Shown: positions 51,377-62,436, counted from the first letter of the stretch. The stretch is 64,000 nucleotides of DNA from Streptomyces sp. WMMC940 (GCF_027460265.1 NZ_JAPZBC010000001.1:4561001-4625000), one strand, 5' to 3'. The notes: generated from the letters alone by a model not told the origin. Numbers and translations are program-made.

Positions 51377-51757
51377 GTGAGCCCTGTACGTCGCTGTTCG
51401 CGCACCGCGTGCGGCCGTCCTGCCGTCGCGACACTGACGTACGTCTATGCCGATTCGACCGCGGTCCTCGGCCCCCTCGCCACCTACGCCGAGCCCCACT
51501 GCTACGACCTGTGCGCCGAGCACAGCGAACGGCTCACCGCGCCGCGCGGCTGGGAGGTCGTCCGGCTCTCCGACGCCTCCGGCCCGGCCAGGCCCAGTGG
51601 TGACGATCTCGAAGCCCTGGCGAACGCGGTCAGGGAGGCGGCTCGCCCGCAGGAGCGCGCGGCCCAGGCGGGCGGGGGCCCGGGAGCCCGCAGGTCCGAC
51701 CCGATGGAGGTCGCGCGGCGGGGGCACCTCCGGGTGCTGCGCTCGCCCGACTCCTGA
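51377..51757 (+). CDS. DUF3499-family protein
   Basis: A 126-residue protein beginning 'VSPVRRCSRTACGRPAVATLTYVYADSTAVLGPLA' and continuing 'PHCYDLCAEHSERLTAPRGWEVVRL', the DUF3499 signature. Two CxxxxC/CxxxC-like pairs could bind zinc. The C-terminal half is charged and less ordered. GTG 51377 is placed by the family start and by the adjacent -10 box. It lies upstream of manB in the conserved actinobacterial order. Function unknown. Confidence 0.85.
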   Translation: MSPVRRCSRTACGRPAVATLTYVYADSTAVLGPLATYAEPHCYDLCAEHSERLTAPRGWEVVRLSDASGPARPSGDDLEALANAVREAARPQERAAQAGGGPGARRSDPMEVARRGHLRVLRSPDS

Positions 51758-52264
51758 AGAGGCGTTTCCTCTCCTGTGGTTCCTGGCACACCTGCCTCTC
51801 GTGCCGTTCCGCCGTTCCTCCCTTCCGCGGCGCGCTGACTGCGGTGCGCCGACCGGGACGGGCCGACTGTGGCGGACCGACCGGGCGCGGGGCTTCCGCT
51901 CTCCGTCCGGGCCGCTTCCCCGTTCCCCGGCCGCGGGCTGCCGCCGTACCGGCCGTGTGGCCGCCGGCTCTCCGACTGCGCTCTCCGATCTCCGCGCCGC
52001 AGATCCCGGACGGAGGGTCTCCCGGGGGCAGATCTCCCCCGCCCCAGGTCTCCCGTCCGATGGTCGTCACCCCTGACGCCGCCGCCCCCGGGTTCACCGC
52101 CGGCCGGTGAGTCCGCCCCGGGTCCGCAGCCGGCCCGGCCGGCCAGTCGCCCCGTCCGGCCCGGCGCCCGTGCCGATCCGTCCCGAATCTCGGGCCTGGC
52201 CCCGGCTGCCCCCGCCCCGACAGGTAGTTTGTTGCGACCACAGGGAATTCGGGAAGGTTGGGCC
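51758..52264. other. 507-bp gap before manB
   Basis: No gene is supported. TAGTTT (52225-52230) is a likely -10 box for manB, predicting a leader of about 28 bases. Upstream sequence is GC-rich with CCGACCGGG-type simple repeats and nothing else recognised. Confidence 0.5.
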
Positions 52265-53641
52265 GTGGCTGCATCCTCTGCTGCTGATCTGTCACAGATC
52301 GTGAAGGCGTACGACGTGCGCGGGGTGGTGCCGGACCAGTGGGACGAGTCGCTGGCCGAGCTGTTCGGGTCCGCTTTCGTCCAGGTCACCGGTGCCGACG
52401 CCATCGTCGTCGGTCACGACATGCGGCCCTCGTCGCCCGGTCTGTCCGCCGCCTTCGCCCGGGGTGCCGCTGCCCGCGGCGCCGACGTCACCATGATCGG
52501 TCTCTGCTCGACGGACCAGCTGTACTCGGCCTCCGGTCAGCTCGCGCTGCCGGGCGCGATGTTCACGGCGTCCCACAACCCCGCCCGGTACAACGGCATC
52601 AAGATGTGCCGCGCGGGCGCGACCCCGGTGGGCCAGGACACGGGCCTGACGGAGATCCGAGAGCTCGTCGAGTCCTGGCGCGCGTCCGGTGCCCCCGCCC
52701 CCGCGACCGCCCCGGGGACGGTCTCCGAGCGCGACACCCTGGACGACTACGCCTCCCACCTGCTCTCCCTCGTGGACCTTGCGACGATCCGCCCGCTGAA
52801 GGTGGTCGTGGACGCGGGCAACGGCATGGGCGGCCACACCGTCCCGAAGGTCTTCGCCTCCCTGCCGGTCGAGCTCGTCCCGATGTACTTCGAGCTGGAC
52901 GGAACGTTCCCGAACCACGAGGCCAACCCCCTCGACCCCAAGAACCTCGTGGACCTCCAGCAGCGGGTGCGCGCGGAGGGCGCGGACATCGGCCTCGCCT
53001 TCGACGGCGACGCCGACCGCTGCTTCGTCGTCGACGAGCGCGGCGAAGGCATCTCCCCGTCGGCGATCACGGCCCTGGTCGCGGCCCGCGAGCTGGCCAG
53101 GCACGGCGGCGGCGTCGTCATCCACAACCTGATCACCTCGTGGTCGGTGCCCGAGGTCGTGCGCGAGCAGGGCGGCACGCCGGTCCGCACGCGCGTCGGG
53201 CACTCCTTCATCAAGGAGGAGATGGCCCGCAGCGGCGCGATCTTCGGCGGTGAGCACTCCGCGCACTACTACTTCCGCGACTTCTGGAACGCCGACACCG
53301 GCATGCTCGCCGCCCTCCACGTCCTGGCGGCCCTCGGGACCCACGACGGCCCGCTGTCCGACCTGGTGGGCCGCTACGACCGCTACGCCGCCTCCGGCGA
53401 GATCAACTCCACGGTCGAGGACCGGGCCGGCCGCACGACGGCCGTCCGCGAGGCTTTCGCGTCCCGCGACGGCGTCACGTTCGACACCCTCGACGGGCTC
53501 ACGGTCTCCACCGCCGACTGGTGGTTCAACCTCCGCCCCTCCAACACCGAGCCCCTTCTCCGCCTCAACGTCGAGGCCCGTGACGAGGCCACGATGTCGG
53601 CCCTGCGGGACGAGGTCCTGGCGTTGGTGCGGAACGGCTGA
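52265..53641 (+). CDS. manB: Phosphomannomutase/phosphoglucomutase
   Basis: A 458-residue alpha-D-phosphohexomutase interconverting Man-6-P and Man-1-P (often also glucose phosphates). Ser103 in 'FTASHNPARYNGIK' is the phosphoserine. 'IGLAFDGDADRCFVVDE' is the Mg-binding loop, 'GEHSAHYYFRDFW' the sugar-binding loop, and 'LRPSNTEPLLRLNVEA' the phosphate-binding loop. GTG 52265 follows GGAAGG by 9 bases. Product feeds the GDP-mannose pyrophosphorylase-like gene at 37800 and hence protein and lipid mannosylation. Confidence 0.95.
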   Translation: MAASSAADLSQIVKAYDVRGVVPDQWDESLAELFGSAFVQVTGADAIVVGHDMRPSSPGLSAAFARGAAARGADVTMIGLCSTDQLYSASGQLALPGAMFTASHNPARYNGIKMCRAGATPVGQDTGLTEIRELVESWRASGAPAPATAPGTVSERDTLDDYASHLLSLVDLATIRPLKVVVDAGNGMGGHTVPKVFASLPVELVPMYFELDGTFPNHEANPLDPKNLVDLQQRVRAEGADIGLAFDGDADRCFVVDERGEGISPSAITALVAARELARHGGGVVIHNLITSWSVPEVVREQGGTPVRTRVGHSFIKEEMARSGAIFGGEHSAHYYFRDFWNADTGMLAALHVLAALGTHDGPLSDLVGRYDRYAASGEINSTVEDRAGRTTAVREAFASRDGVTFDTLDGLTVSTADWWFNLRPSNTEPLLRLNVEARDEATMSALRDEVLALVRNG

Positions 53642-53796
53642 GGCCGGCCCGGAACGCCTGGTGCCGGCGGGTGGGCGGGGGTCCGTGGGTCACCGGCGAG
53701 TGGCCCACGGACCGACCCGCGCCGCCTCCCGTACCGGAGAGGCACAGCACGCGCCCCGCTCCGACGCCCCGCCCCTTCCCGCCGGTCCGGCCCCAC

Positions 53797-53955
53797 TCGG
53801 TGGACCCGCGGACCGGCGGACCGGGGGACCTGGTGGGTCGGTCTCGATGGGCCCGCCGTCCCGGTCGGTCTCGGTGGACCCGCGGACCGGGGGACCAGGG
53901 GACCTGGTGGGTCTCGAGGGGCCCGGCGTCCCGGTCGGTCTCGGTGGACCGGCGG
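53797..53955. repeat. 70-74 bp tandem repeat, about 2.2 copies
   Basis: Units start at 53797, 53871 and 53941 (partial), each opening TCGGTGGACC and containing GACCTGGTGGGTC and GTCCCGGTCGGTC. It fills the 506-bp gap between manB and the Trm112-like gene. Beyond it I see only TAGGCT at 54104-54109, a likely -10 box for the downstream operon. Confidence 0.85.
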
Positions 53956-54147
53956 CCCCGGGCCCCCTCGGCTGACCCGCCGCCCCCGGCCCACCGCAGC
54001 GGACCGCGGAGCGCGTCGAAGCCGCGGCCGCACCGCGCGACGCGGCGTCTCCGCCCCGCCCGCCGCACCCGCACGCCGAGCCGCGCCGGCCGCCCCCCGG
54101 CGGTAGGCTGACGTGGCCCGATCCGCATGTTCGAAAGGACGATCCAC

Positions 54148-54330
54148 ATGCCGCTCGAAGCCGGCCTTCTGGAGATCCTCGCCTGTCCGGCCTGCCACGC
54201 TCCGCTCGACGACGCGACGGCCGCCGAAACCCCCGAGCTGATCTGCACCGGCAAGGACTGCGGCCTGGCGTACCCCGTCCGGGACGGCATCCCCGTACTC
54301 CTCGTGGACGAGGCCCGCCGCCCCGCGTAA
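54148..54330 (+). CDS. Trm112-family small zinc protein
   Basis: A 60-residue protein with '[14 protein letters not shown]' and '[26 protein letters not shown]'. The CPxC and CxxxxC pairs fit a zinc-ribbon Trm112/YcaR domain. In eukaryotes and some bacteria Trm112 activates methyltransferases; no methyltransferase adjoins here. ATG 54148 follows AAAGGA by 9 bases; an upstream in-frame ATG at 54127 lacks one. It lies between manB and the SIS-domain gene in the conserved block. Confidence 0.85.
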   Translation: MPLEAGLLEILACPACHAPLDDATAAETPELICTGKDCGLAYPVRDGIPVLLVDEARRPA

Positions 54331-54382
54331 GCGTCGAGCCCCCCACCTGTCCGGCTGTTCGGCGAATCGGAGGCACACCCCC

Positions 54383-55516
54383 ATGCTCGACGAGTCACTC
54401 CTCGACGCCCCGGAAGCCCTCGCCCGCGCCGACCGCCGCGGTCTGCTCCGCGGCGCCGCGGAGGCGGGGGCGCGTGTACGTACCGCCGCCCGGCACGCCG
54501 CCGAGGCGGGCATCGCCGAGCTGACACCGGAGGGCCGCCCGCGGGCCGTCCTGATCGCGGGCGCCGGCACGGCGGCGACGGGCGTCGCCGACCTCCTCGC
54601 CGAGCTGGCCGGACCCACCGCGCCGGTCGCCCGCCTCCACCCCACCGGCGTCGCCCCGGCGGCCGGCGCCCTGCGCTGGGGGCTCCCGGGCTGGGCGGGC
54701 TCCGTCGACCTGCTGCTCATCGCCACGACCGACGGCAGCGAGCCGGGACTCGCCCTGCTCGCCGAGCAGGCGTACCGGCGCGGCTGCACCGTGGTCGCCG
54801 TCGCCCCGCAGCGCTCGCCGCTGTCCGAGGCCGTCGACGGCATCCACGGCCTCGTCGTGCCGATGGCGACGGCGCCGTACGAGCTGTACGAGGAGACCCG
54901 GAGCGCGGCGAGCCCCGGCGCCTTCTGGGCCCTGTTCATCCCGCTGCTCGCGCTCCTCGACCGGGTCGGCCTGATCCCCGCCGACCCTGAGGTGATGCAA
55001 GGCGTCGCCGACCGCCTGGACCGCATCGCCGAACGCTGCGGACCCGCGATCGCCACGTACAGCAACCCCGCCAAGACCCTCGCGGCCGAGCTCGCCGACA
55101 CGCTCCCGCTGATCTGGACGGAGGGCGCGACGGGGCCCGTCGGCCGCCGGTTCGCCGCCGTACTGGCCGAGCTCGCCGGCCGGCCCGCCATCGCCGCGGA
55201 GCTGCCCGAGGCGCTACCGGCCCACGGCATGCTCCTCGCGGGCGACTACGCGGCCGGGGCGGACCCGGACGACTTCTTCCGCGACCGAGTCGAGGAGCCG
55301 CAGGCGGTCAGGGCACGGGTCCTGCTCCTGCGGGACAGCCTGGACAACGGGTTCACGGCGGCCCCGGCCGCGCGTGAGCTCGCGCTCAGCCACGACACCG
55401 CCATCAGCGAACTGGAGCCGGAGGAAGGCAGCACGCTGGAGACCCTGGCGGAGCTGCTCGCGGTGACGGACTTCGCCGCCGGGTATCTGGCTCTCGCGAG
55501 CAACGGCCACGCCTGA
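54383..55516 (+). CDS. SIS-domain protein, phosphosugar isomerase-like
   Basis: A 377-residue protein with two SIS-type halves ('AVLIAGAGTAATGVADLLAEL', 'LLLIATTDGSEPGLALLAEQAYRRGCTVVAVAPQRSPLSEAV') and a C-terminal region like the bifunctional phosphoglucose/phosphomannose isomerase C-domain ('ATYSNPAKTLAAELADTLPLIWTEGA'). The catalytic His/Glu set of true isomerases is not clearly complete, so activity is uncertain. It begins 52 bases after the Trm112-like gene and precedes manA, consistent with hexose-phosphate handling. Confidence 0.75.
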   Translation: MLDESLLDAPEALARADRRGLLRGAAEAGARVRTAARHAAEAGIAELTPEGRPRAVLIAGAGTAATGVADLLAELAGPTAPVARLHPTGVAPAAGALRWGLPGWAGSVDLLLIATTDGSEPGLALLAEQAYRRGCTVVAVAPQRSPLSEAVDGIHGLVVPMATAPYELYEETRSAASPGAFWALFIPLLALLDRVGLIPADPEVMQGVADRLDRIAERCGPAIATYSNPAKTLAAELADTLPLIWTEGATGPVGRRFAAVLAELAGRPAIAAELPEALPAHGMLLAGDYAAGADPDDFFRDRVEEPQAVRARVLLLRDSLDNGFTAAPAARELALSHDTAISELEPEEGSTLETLAELLAVTDFAAGYLALASNGHA

Positions 55517-55528
55517 CCTCGCACCGGC

Positions 55529-55699
55529 CCGGCACCCGGACCGGGGGTGCCGGTACCGGATCGACCGGCGCCGCGGAACCGGCGCCGAGCCTCGGGGACC
55601 CGGTGGCCCGGCACCCGGAGTTCCCGCCGGTTTCCGCCAACGACAACCCGACGTTCCGGCAAGGGTCCGTACTCCGGACACGGTGACCCGTGCCCGGAG
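55529..55699. terminator. Two hairpins between the SIS and manA genes
   Basis: CCGGCACCC/GGGTGCCGG (55529-55553, 7-base loop) looks like a terminator after the SIS gene. CTCCGG-A-CACG with CGTG-C-CCGGAG (55672-55699) is a second stem in the leader of manA. The rest of the 281-bp gap shows nothing. Confidence 0.5.
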
Positions 55700-55797
55700 C
55701 AGGGCCGTCGGACCGGCCGGACGCACACCGCACCGGTCACACTGCAGACACGCACCAGCCACGCATCCGCCACGTACCGAGTCGAGGATCACCCCTC

Positions 55798-56949
55798 ATG
55801 GATCGCCTCTCCAACATCGTGCGCCCCTACGCCTGGGGATCCACCACGCTCATTCCGGAACTCCTCGGCATCGCCCCGACCGGCGAGCCACAGGCGGAGA
55901 TGTGGATGGGCGCCCACCCCGGTGCCCCGTCGCAGACGGGCCGCGGCTCCCTGCACGACATCATCGGAGCCGATCCGCTGCGCGAGCTCGGCCGCCCCGC
56001 GCTCGACGCCTTCGGCCCCCGGCTCCCCTTCCTGCTCAAGCTGCTCGCCGCCGGCGCGCCCCTGTCCCTCCAGGTCCACCCGGACCGCGCGCAGGCGCAG
56101 GAGGGCTTCGCCGCCGAGGAGAAGGCCGGCATCCCCCTCGACGCGCCCCACCGCAATTACAAGGATGAGAACCACAAGCCCGAACTGGTCTGCGCGCTCA
56201 CCCCGTTCGACGGCCTGTGCGGCTTCCGTCCGCCCGTCGAGGCGGCCGACTTCATCGCCGGTCTCGACGTCGACTCCCTCAAGCCGTACGTGGACCTCCT
56301 CCACGCCCACCCCGAGGAAGCCGCCCTGCGCGAGGTCCTGACCGCGGTCCTCTCCGCCGACCCGGAGGAGACGGTCCACACCGTCGCCGAGGCCGCGGCG
56401 GCCGCGGAACGCCTCGGCGGGCCGTACGCCCCCTTCGCCGCCACCGCGCACCATTTCCCCGGCGACCCGGGCGTCATCGCGGCCATGCTCCTCAACCACG
56501 TGCGGCTGCAGCCCGGAGAGGCGCTGTTCCTCGGAGCCGGTGTCCCGCACGCCTACCTCGGCGGACTCGCCGTGGAGATCATGGCGAACTCCGACAACGT
56601 GCTGCGCTGCGGGCTGACCCCGAAGCACGTCGACGTCCCCGAACTGTTGCGCGTCGTGCGCTTCGAGGCGGGCGACCCCGGCGTCCTGCGGCCCGAGGCC
56701 TCGCCCTCAGGCGAGGAGCTGTACGACACCCCGATCGACGAGTTCCGGCTCTCCCGCTTCGTACGGCCGGAGGGCGCGGCTCCCGTGGACCTCACCCTGC
56801 CCACCCCACAGATCCTGCTGGCGACCGCGGGTCGGCCGAAAGCCGGGGAGCTCACCCTCGCCGCAGGGGAGTCGGTGTTCGTTCCCGCGGGCGAAAAGGC
56901 CGAACTGTCCGGTACGGGCACGGTCTTCCGGGCCACTGTGGCGGTCTGA
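55798..56949 (+). CDS. manA: Mannose-6-phosphate isomerase, class I
   Basis: A 383-residue type I phosphomannose isomerase linking Fru-6-P and Man-6-P. Zinc ligands appear in 'PLSLQVHPDRAQAQEGF' (Gln and His) and 'YKDENHKPELVCALTPFDGLCGFRP' (Glu). 'GVPHAYLGGLAVEIMANSDNVLRCGLTPKHVDVPEL' carries the conserved His and the catalytic Arg segment. ATG 55798 follows a GAGG by about 10 bases. It provides Man-6-P for ManB. Confidence 0.94.
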   Translation: MDRLSNIVRPYAWGSTTLIPELLGIAPTGEPQAEMWMGAHPGAPSQTGRGSLHDIIGADPLRELGRPALDAFGPRLPFLLKLLAAGAPLSLQVHPDRAQAQEGFAAEEKAGIPLDAPHRNYKDENHKPELVCALTPFDGLCGFRPPVEAADFIAGLDVDSLKPYVDLLHAHPEEAALREVLTAVLSADPEETVHTVAEAAAAAERLGGPYAPFAATAHHFPGDPGVIAAMLLNHVRLQPGEALFLGAGVPHAYLGGLAVEIMANSDNVLRCGLTPKHVDVPELLRVVRFEAGDPGVLRPEASPSGEELYDTPIDEFRLSRFVRPEGAAPVDLTLPTPQILLATAGRPKAGELTLAAGESVFVPAGEKAELSGTGTVFRATVAV

Positions 56950-57071
56950 CTCGGCGTCCGCCCGGGCTGCTGCAACAATGTCCCGCCGTAACGCCGGAGC
57001 TCCACCCCGGAACCCCGGGGAGGCAGGAACCACGGAACCCCGGGAACGAAACGAAGGGACACCACGCACCC

Positions 57072-58049
57072 ATGAGCGCGTCAGGCGGAACCAAGGCGAT
57101 CGTCGCGGCCCTCGTCGCGAACCTCGCGATCGCAGTAGCCAAGTTCGTGGCGTTCCTCTTCAGCGGCTCCTCGTCGATGCTGGCAGAGAGCGTCCACTCG
57201 GTCGCCGACTCCGGAAACCAGGGCCTGCTGCTCCTCGGCGGCAAGAAGGCCAAGCGCGCGGCCACCCCGGAACACCCCTTCGGCTACGGTCGCGAGCGCT
57301 ACATCTACGCGTTCCTCGTCTCGATCGTGCTCTTCTCGGTCGGCGGCATGTTCGCGATCTACGAGGGCTACGAGAAGATCGCGCACCCGCACGCCATCGA
57401 GGACTGGTACTGGCCGATCGGCGTGCTCGTCTTCGCGATCATCGCGGAGACCTTCTCGTTCCGGATGGCCATCAAGGAGTCCAACGTCCTGCGGGGCAAG
57501 CGCTCCTGGAAGGAGTTCGTCCGCCACGCCAAGGCCCCGGAGCTCCCGGTCGTCCTCCTCGAGGACCTCGGCGCGCTCGTCGGTCTGGTCCTGGCCCTCT
57601 TCGGCGTGGGCCTCGCCCTGATCACCGGCAACGGTGTGTGGGACGGCATCGGCACCCTCTGCATCGGTGTCCTCCTCATCCTGATCGCGCTGGTGCTCGC
57701 GGCCGAGACGAAGTCCCTGCTGCTCGGTGAGGCGGCAGGCGTCGAGGACGTCGAGAAGATCAAGGCGGCGACGGTCGACGGCGACACGGTGACCGGCATC
57801 ATCCACATGCGCACGCTGCACATCGGCCCCGAGGAGCTGCTGGTGGCGGCCAAGATCGCGGTCCGGCACGACAACACGGCGGAGCAGGTCGCCGTGGCGA
57901 TCAACGCCGCCGAGGACCGCATCCGCGCCGCGGTCCCGATCGCGCGCGTCATCTATCTGGAGCCCGACATCTACAGCGAGGAGGCCGCCGCCGCGGGTGC
58001 GGACCCGGCCAAGTCCCCGGGCGGCCCCGGCCCTGAGCCGGCTCACTGA
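57072..58049 (+). CDS. Cation diffusion facilitator family transporter
   Basis: A 325-residue CDF exporter with six membrane helices. The metal site is split between helix 2 ('SMLAESVHSVADSGNQGLLLLG', His and Asp) and helix 5 ('LPVVLLEDLGALVGLVLALFG', Glu-Asp rather than the common HxxxD, as in the manganese/iron-type branch). A C-terminal ~90-residue cytoplasmic domain follows. It exports divalent metal (Zn, Mn or Fe) by proton antiport. It lies 122 bases after manA and is closed by two hairpins. Metal preference cannot be fixed from sequence. Confidence 0.9.
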   Translation: MSASGGTKAIVAALVANLAIAVAKFVAFLFSGSSSMLAESVHSVADSGNQGLLLLGGKKAKRAATPEHPFGYGRERYIYAFLVSIVLFSVGGMFAIYEGYEKIAHPHAIEDWYWPIGVLVFAIIAETFSFRMAIKESNVLRGKRSWKEFVRHAKAPELPVVLLEDLGALVGLVLALFGVGLALITGNGVWDGIGTLCIGVLLILIALVLAAETKSLLLGEAAGVEDVEKIKAATVDGDTVTGIIHMRTLHIGPEELLVAAKIAVRHDNTAEQVAVAINAAEDRIRAAVPIARVIYLEPDIYSEEAAAAGADPAKSPGGPGPEPAH

Positions 58050-58076
58050 CGACGACGCCTCCGCCGATCGACGGGA

Positions 58077-58124
58077 GGGGGCCCGCACCACCACGACCGG
58101 AACCCGAGCGTGGTGCGGGCCCCC
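58077..58124. terminator. Terminator after the cation transporter
   Basis: GGGGGCCCGCACCAC (58077-58091) pairs perfectly with 58110-58124 around an 18-base loop. Confidence 0.8.
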
Positions 58125-58201
58125 CGCTTGTTCGGAGGACCGCGGTCGGGCCGCCCCGCAACGCGTCGTCGCGCGGCCACCTGAATCGGTGACCGGGAGA
58201 T

Positions 58202-58231
58202 CTCCGGGGTCGTCGTCACACGACCCCGGAG
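58202..58231. terminator. Terminator between convergent transporter genes
   Basis: CTCCGGGGTCGT and ACGACCCCGGAG form a 12-bp perfect stem with a 6-base loop, about 85 bases after the end of the PTS gene on the minus strand. Confidence 0.8.
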
Positions 58232-58316
58232 CCGGCACCGGTGCGCGAGCCCGTGCCGGCACCGGTGCCCGAGCTGGAGCCCGGATCGGTGCCCGAGCCC
58301 GTGCCCGGAGCCCCCG

Positions 58317-60557
58317 TTACGCGATGTCCTTGAGCACCCGGAGTACGGCAGGTTCGTCCGGGGCCGCGAGAAGCCGCCCACGGAATTCCGCGTCCATCAG
58401 CTTGCGGGACAACAGCGACAGGATTCGCAGGTGCTCGTCGCCCGCGGCTGCCTCCGGAACCGTGATCATGAAGATCAGCCGTGCCTTCGTGCCGTCGGGC
58501 GAACCCCACTCCACCCCCTCGGGCGAGCGCGCGAAGCCGACGACAGGGGCGGTGACCGCGTCGGTCTTCGCGTGCGGGACGGCGATCTCCTCGCCGAGAC
58601 CTGTCGTGCCCTGGTCCTCTCGGGCGAGCGCGGCCCGAACCAGCCCTTCGACGTCCGTGACCCTGCCCGTCGTCGCGAGCATCGCGGCCATCTCGCGGAT
58701 GGCGGCGTCCTTGTCCGTGGCATCGAGCCCGACCTTCACGGAACGGGCGGTCAGATGACCGGACAGCACCCCGGCGTCCGGTCCGGATCCGGACCCTGAT
58801 CCGGCATCCGCCTCATCCGTGTCATCTGCCCTGCCGGTTCCGGTTCCGGTTCCGGTGCAGGCGCCGGGGTCCTCGGCGTCCGCAGCGGTGGCCTCCGCCG
58901 CACCACCGGTGCGCGTCCCTCGCGTCGGTTCCCCTTCGGCCGACGCCCCTCCGGTACGCGTTCCACCGGCCGGTGCCCCGGCGAGCGCCGGAGCGAACGT
59001 CGCTCCCTCCGTGTCCCGTGCGTCCGCCGGCGCACCGGCCTGTGCCGGGACGCGGCCGTGCGCGCCGCCACCCCCTTCCGCGCCCCGCTCCCTGACGCCG
59101 ATCAGCGCATTCGTGGTCAGCGCCGTCACGACCGTGCCGACGACGACCGCAAGGAAGAACATCGGCACGCCCCCCACCGCGCCCAGTACCGCGACGATCG
59201 GCCCGCCGTGCGGCACCGCGTCCTCCACGCCCGCGAGCCCGGCCAGCGCACCGGCGACAGCGCCGCCGAGCATGTTCGCCGGGATGACCTGGGCGGGCCG
59301 CGCCGCCGCGAACGGGATCGCCCCCTCCGAGATACCGAAGAAGCCCATGAACAGCGCCGCCATACCGGTCTCGCGCTCCTGCTCCGAGTAGAGCCTGCGC
59401 CGGATCAGCGTGGCGAGGCCCTGCCCGAGGGGCATCACCGGGATGGCCGCCGCGCACATGCCCATGACCGTCTGGTTGCCGGACGCGATGAGGCCGGCGC
59501 CGAAGAGGAACGCGGTCTTGTTGACCGGGCCGCCCATGTCGAACGCGATCATGAGGCCGAGTACCGCGCCCAGCAGGATCGCGCTGGTGCCGGTCATTCC
59601 GCTCAACCAGCCGGTCAGATGCTCGAAGACCCAGGCGATCGGCTTTCCGATGACGTAGATGAAGAACAGGCCGAGCGCCGACGTCGCCACGATCGGGATC
59701 ACGATGATCGGCATGATCGGCTGTGCGAACCGGGGGACCTTGATCTTCTTGATCCAGAGCACCAGGTATCCGGCCAGGAAGCCGGTCACGATCGCGCCGA
59801 TGAACCCGGCGCCGGCCTCGGAGCCGTACAGCGCTCCGGTGTTCGCGATCCAGCCACCGATCATGCCCGGCACGAGCGCCGGCCTGTCCGCGATGGCGTA
59901 GGCGATGTATCCGGACAGGATCGGCACCATCAACCGGAACCCGATCTCGCCGATCCTGAACACGCTCTCCCAGAAGGAGCCCTCCGGAATCGCGTAGCCC
60001 TCCGGCGTCGCATGGCCGCCCAGAGCGAGGGACACCGCGATCAGCAGTCCGCCGACCACGACGAACGGGATCATGTACGAGACGCCGTTCATCAGCGCCT
60101 TGTACGCGACGCTCCGCTCCTTGCCACCACGGTCACCGCCACTGTCACCGTCCCCGCCGTCGGCGCCCTCGGCGCCGTCGCGTGCGCCGGACGGGCCGGC
60201 GGCCGTCGGGCCCGAGGCCTCGTGAACCGGCGCGCTGCGCGCCCGCTCGATCAGCCTCTCAGGATGACGGATGCCCTCTGCCACGCCGGCCTTGAGCACT
60301 CGCTTGCCGATGAAGCGGCTGAGGTCCACGTCCTTGTCGGCCGCGACGATGATGGCGTCCGCGTCTCTGACATCGTTGTCAGAGAGAATGTTCTCGGCCC
60401 CGATGGATCCCTGCGTCTCCACCTTCATCTCGACGCCGAGGGCGTCCGCGGCCTGCGCGAGCTTCTCCGCGGCCATATAGGTGTGGGCGATGCCTGTGGG
60501 GCAGGCGGTCACGGCGAGCAGCCTCGTCCTCCGCTGCTCGTTTTCCGGACTGGTCAC
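58317..60557 (-). CDS. fruA: PTS fructose permease, EIIB-EIIC-EIIA fusion
   Basis: A 746-residue fructose-type PTS permease. The EIIB domain (1-105) has the phosphocysteine Cys19 in 'TACPTGIAHTYMAAEKL'. The EIIC domain (~150-500) has about ten helices ('YMIPFVVVGGLLIAVSLALGG', 'AFDMGGPVNKTAFLFG', 'GISEGAIPFAAARP'). After a Gly/Ala/Thr-rich linker of ~100 residues, the EIIA domain has His in 'EEIAVPHAKTDAV'. It imports and phosphorylates fructose. GTG 60557 follows GAGGAG. The usual fruK and fruR neighbours are not present in the rest of the window; fruK would be expected upstream on this strand but ahcY lies there divergently. Confidence 0.92.
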   Translation of the reverse strand: MTSPENEQRRTRLLAVTACPTGIAHTYMAAEKLAQAADALGVEMKVETQGSIGAENILSDNDVRDADAIIVAADKDVDLSRFIGKRVLKAGVAEGIRHPERLIERARSAPVHEASGPTAAGPSGARDGAEGADGGDGDSGGDRGGKERSVAYKALMNGVSYMIPFVVVGGLLIAVSLALGGHATPEGYAIPEGSFWESVFRIGEIGFRLMVPILSGYIAYAIADRPALVPGMIGGWIANTGALYGSEAGAGFIGAIVTGFLAGYLVLWIKKIKVPRFAQPIMPIIVIPIVATSALGLFFIYVIGKPIAWVFEHLTGWLSGMTGTSAILLGAVLGLMIAFDMGGPVNKTAFLFGAGLIASGNQTVMGMCAAAIPVMPLGQGLATLIRRRLYSEQERETGMAALFMGFFGISEGAIPFAAARPAQVIPANMLGGAVAGALAGLAGVEDAVPHGGPIVAVLGAVGGVPMFFLAVVVGTVVTALTTNALIGVRERGAEGGGGAHGRVPAQAGAPADARDTEGATFAPALAGAPAGGTRTGGASAEGEPTRGTRTGGAAEATAADAEDPGACTGTGTGTGRADDTDEADAGSGSGSGPDAGVLSGHLTARSVKVGLDATDKDAAIREMAAMLATTGRVTDVEGLVRAALAREDQGTTGLGEEIAVPHAKTDAVTAPVVGFARSPEGVEWGSPDGTKARLIFMITVPEAAAGDEHLRILSLLSRKLMDAEFRGRLLAAPDEPAVLRVLKDIA

Positions 60558-62422
<1,865 letters not shown>

Positions 62423-62436
62423 CCCACCGCCGGGCG

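Noticed and set aside
58216..58320. Gly/Thr/Ser repeat reading beyond the fruA stop as a frameshifted C-terminus
   Set aside because: The EIIA domain ends normally at 58317 and the repeats are simple GGCACCGGTGC-type sequence next to a terminator.
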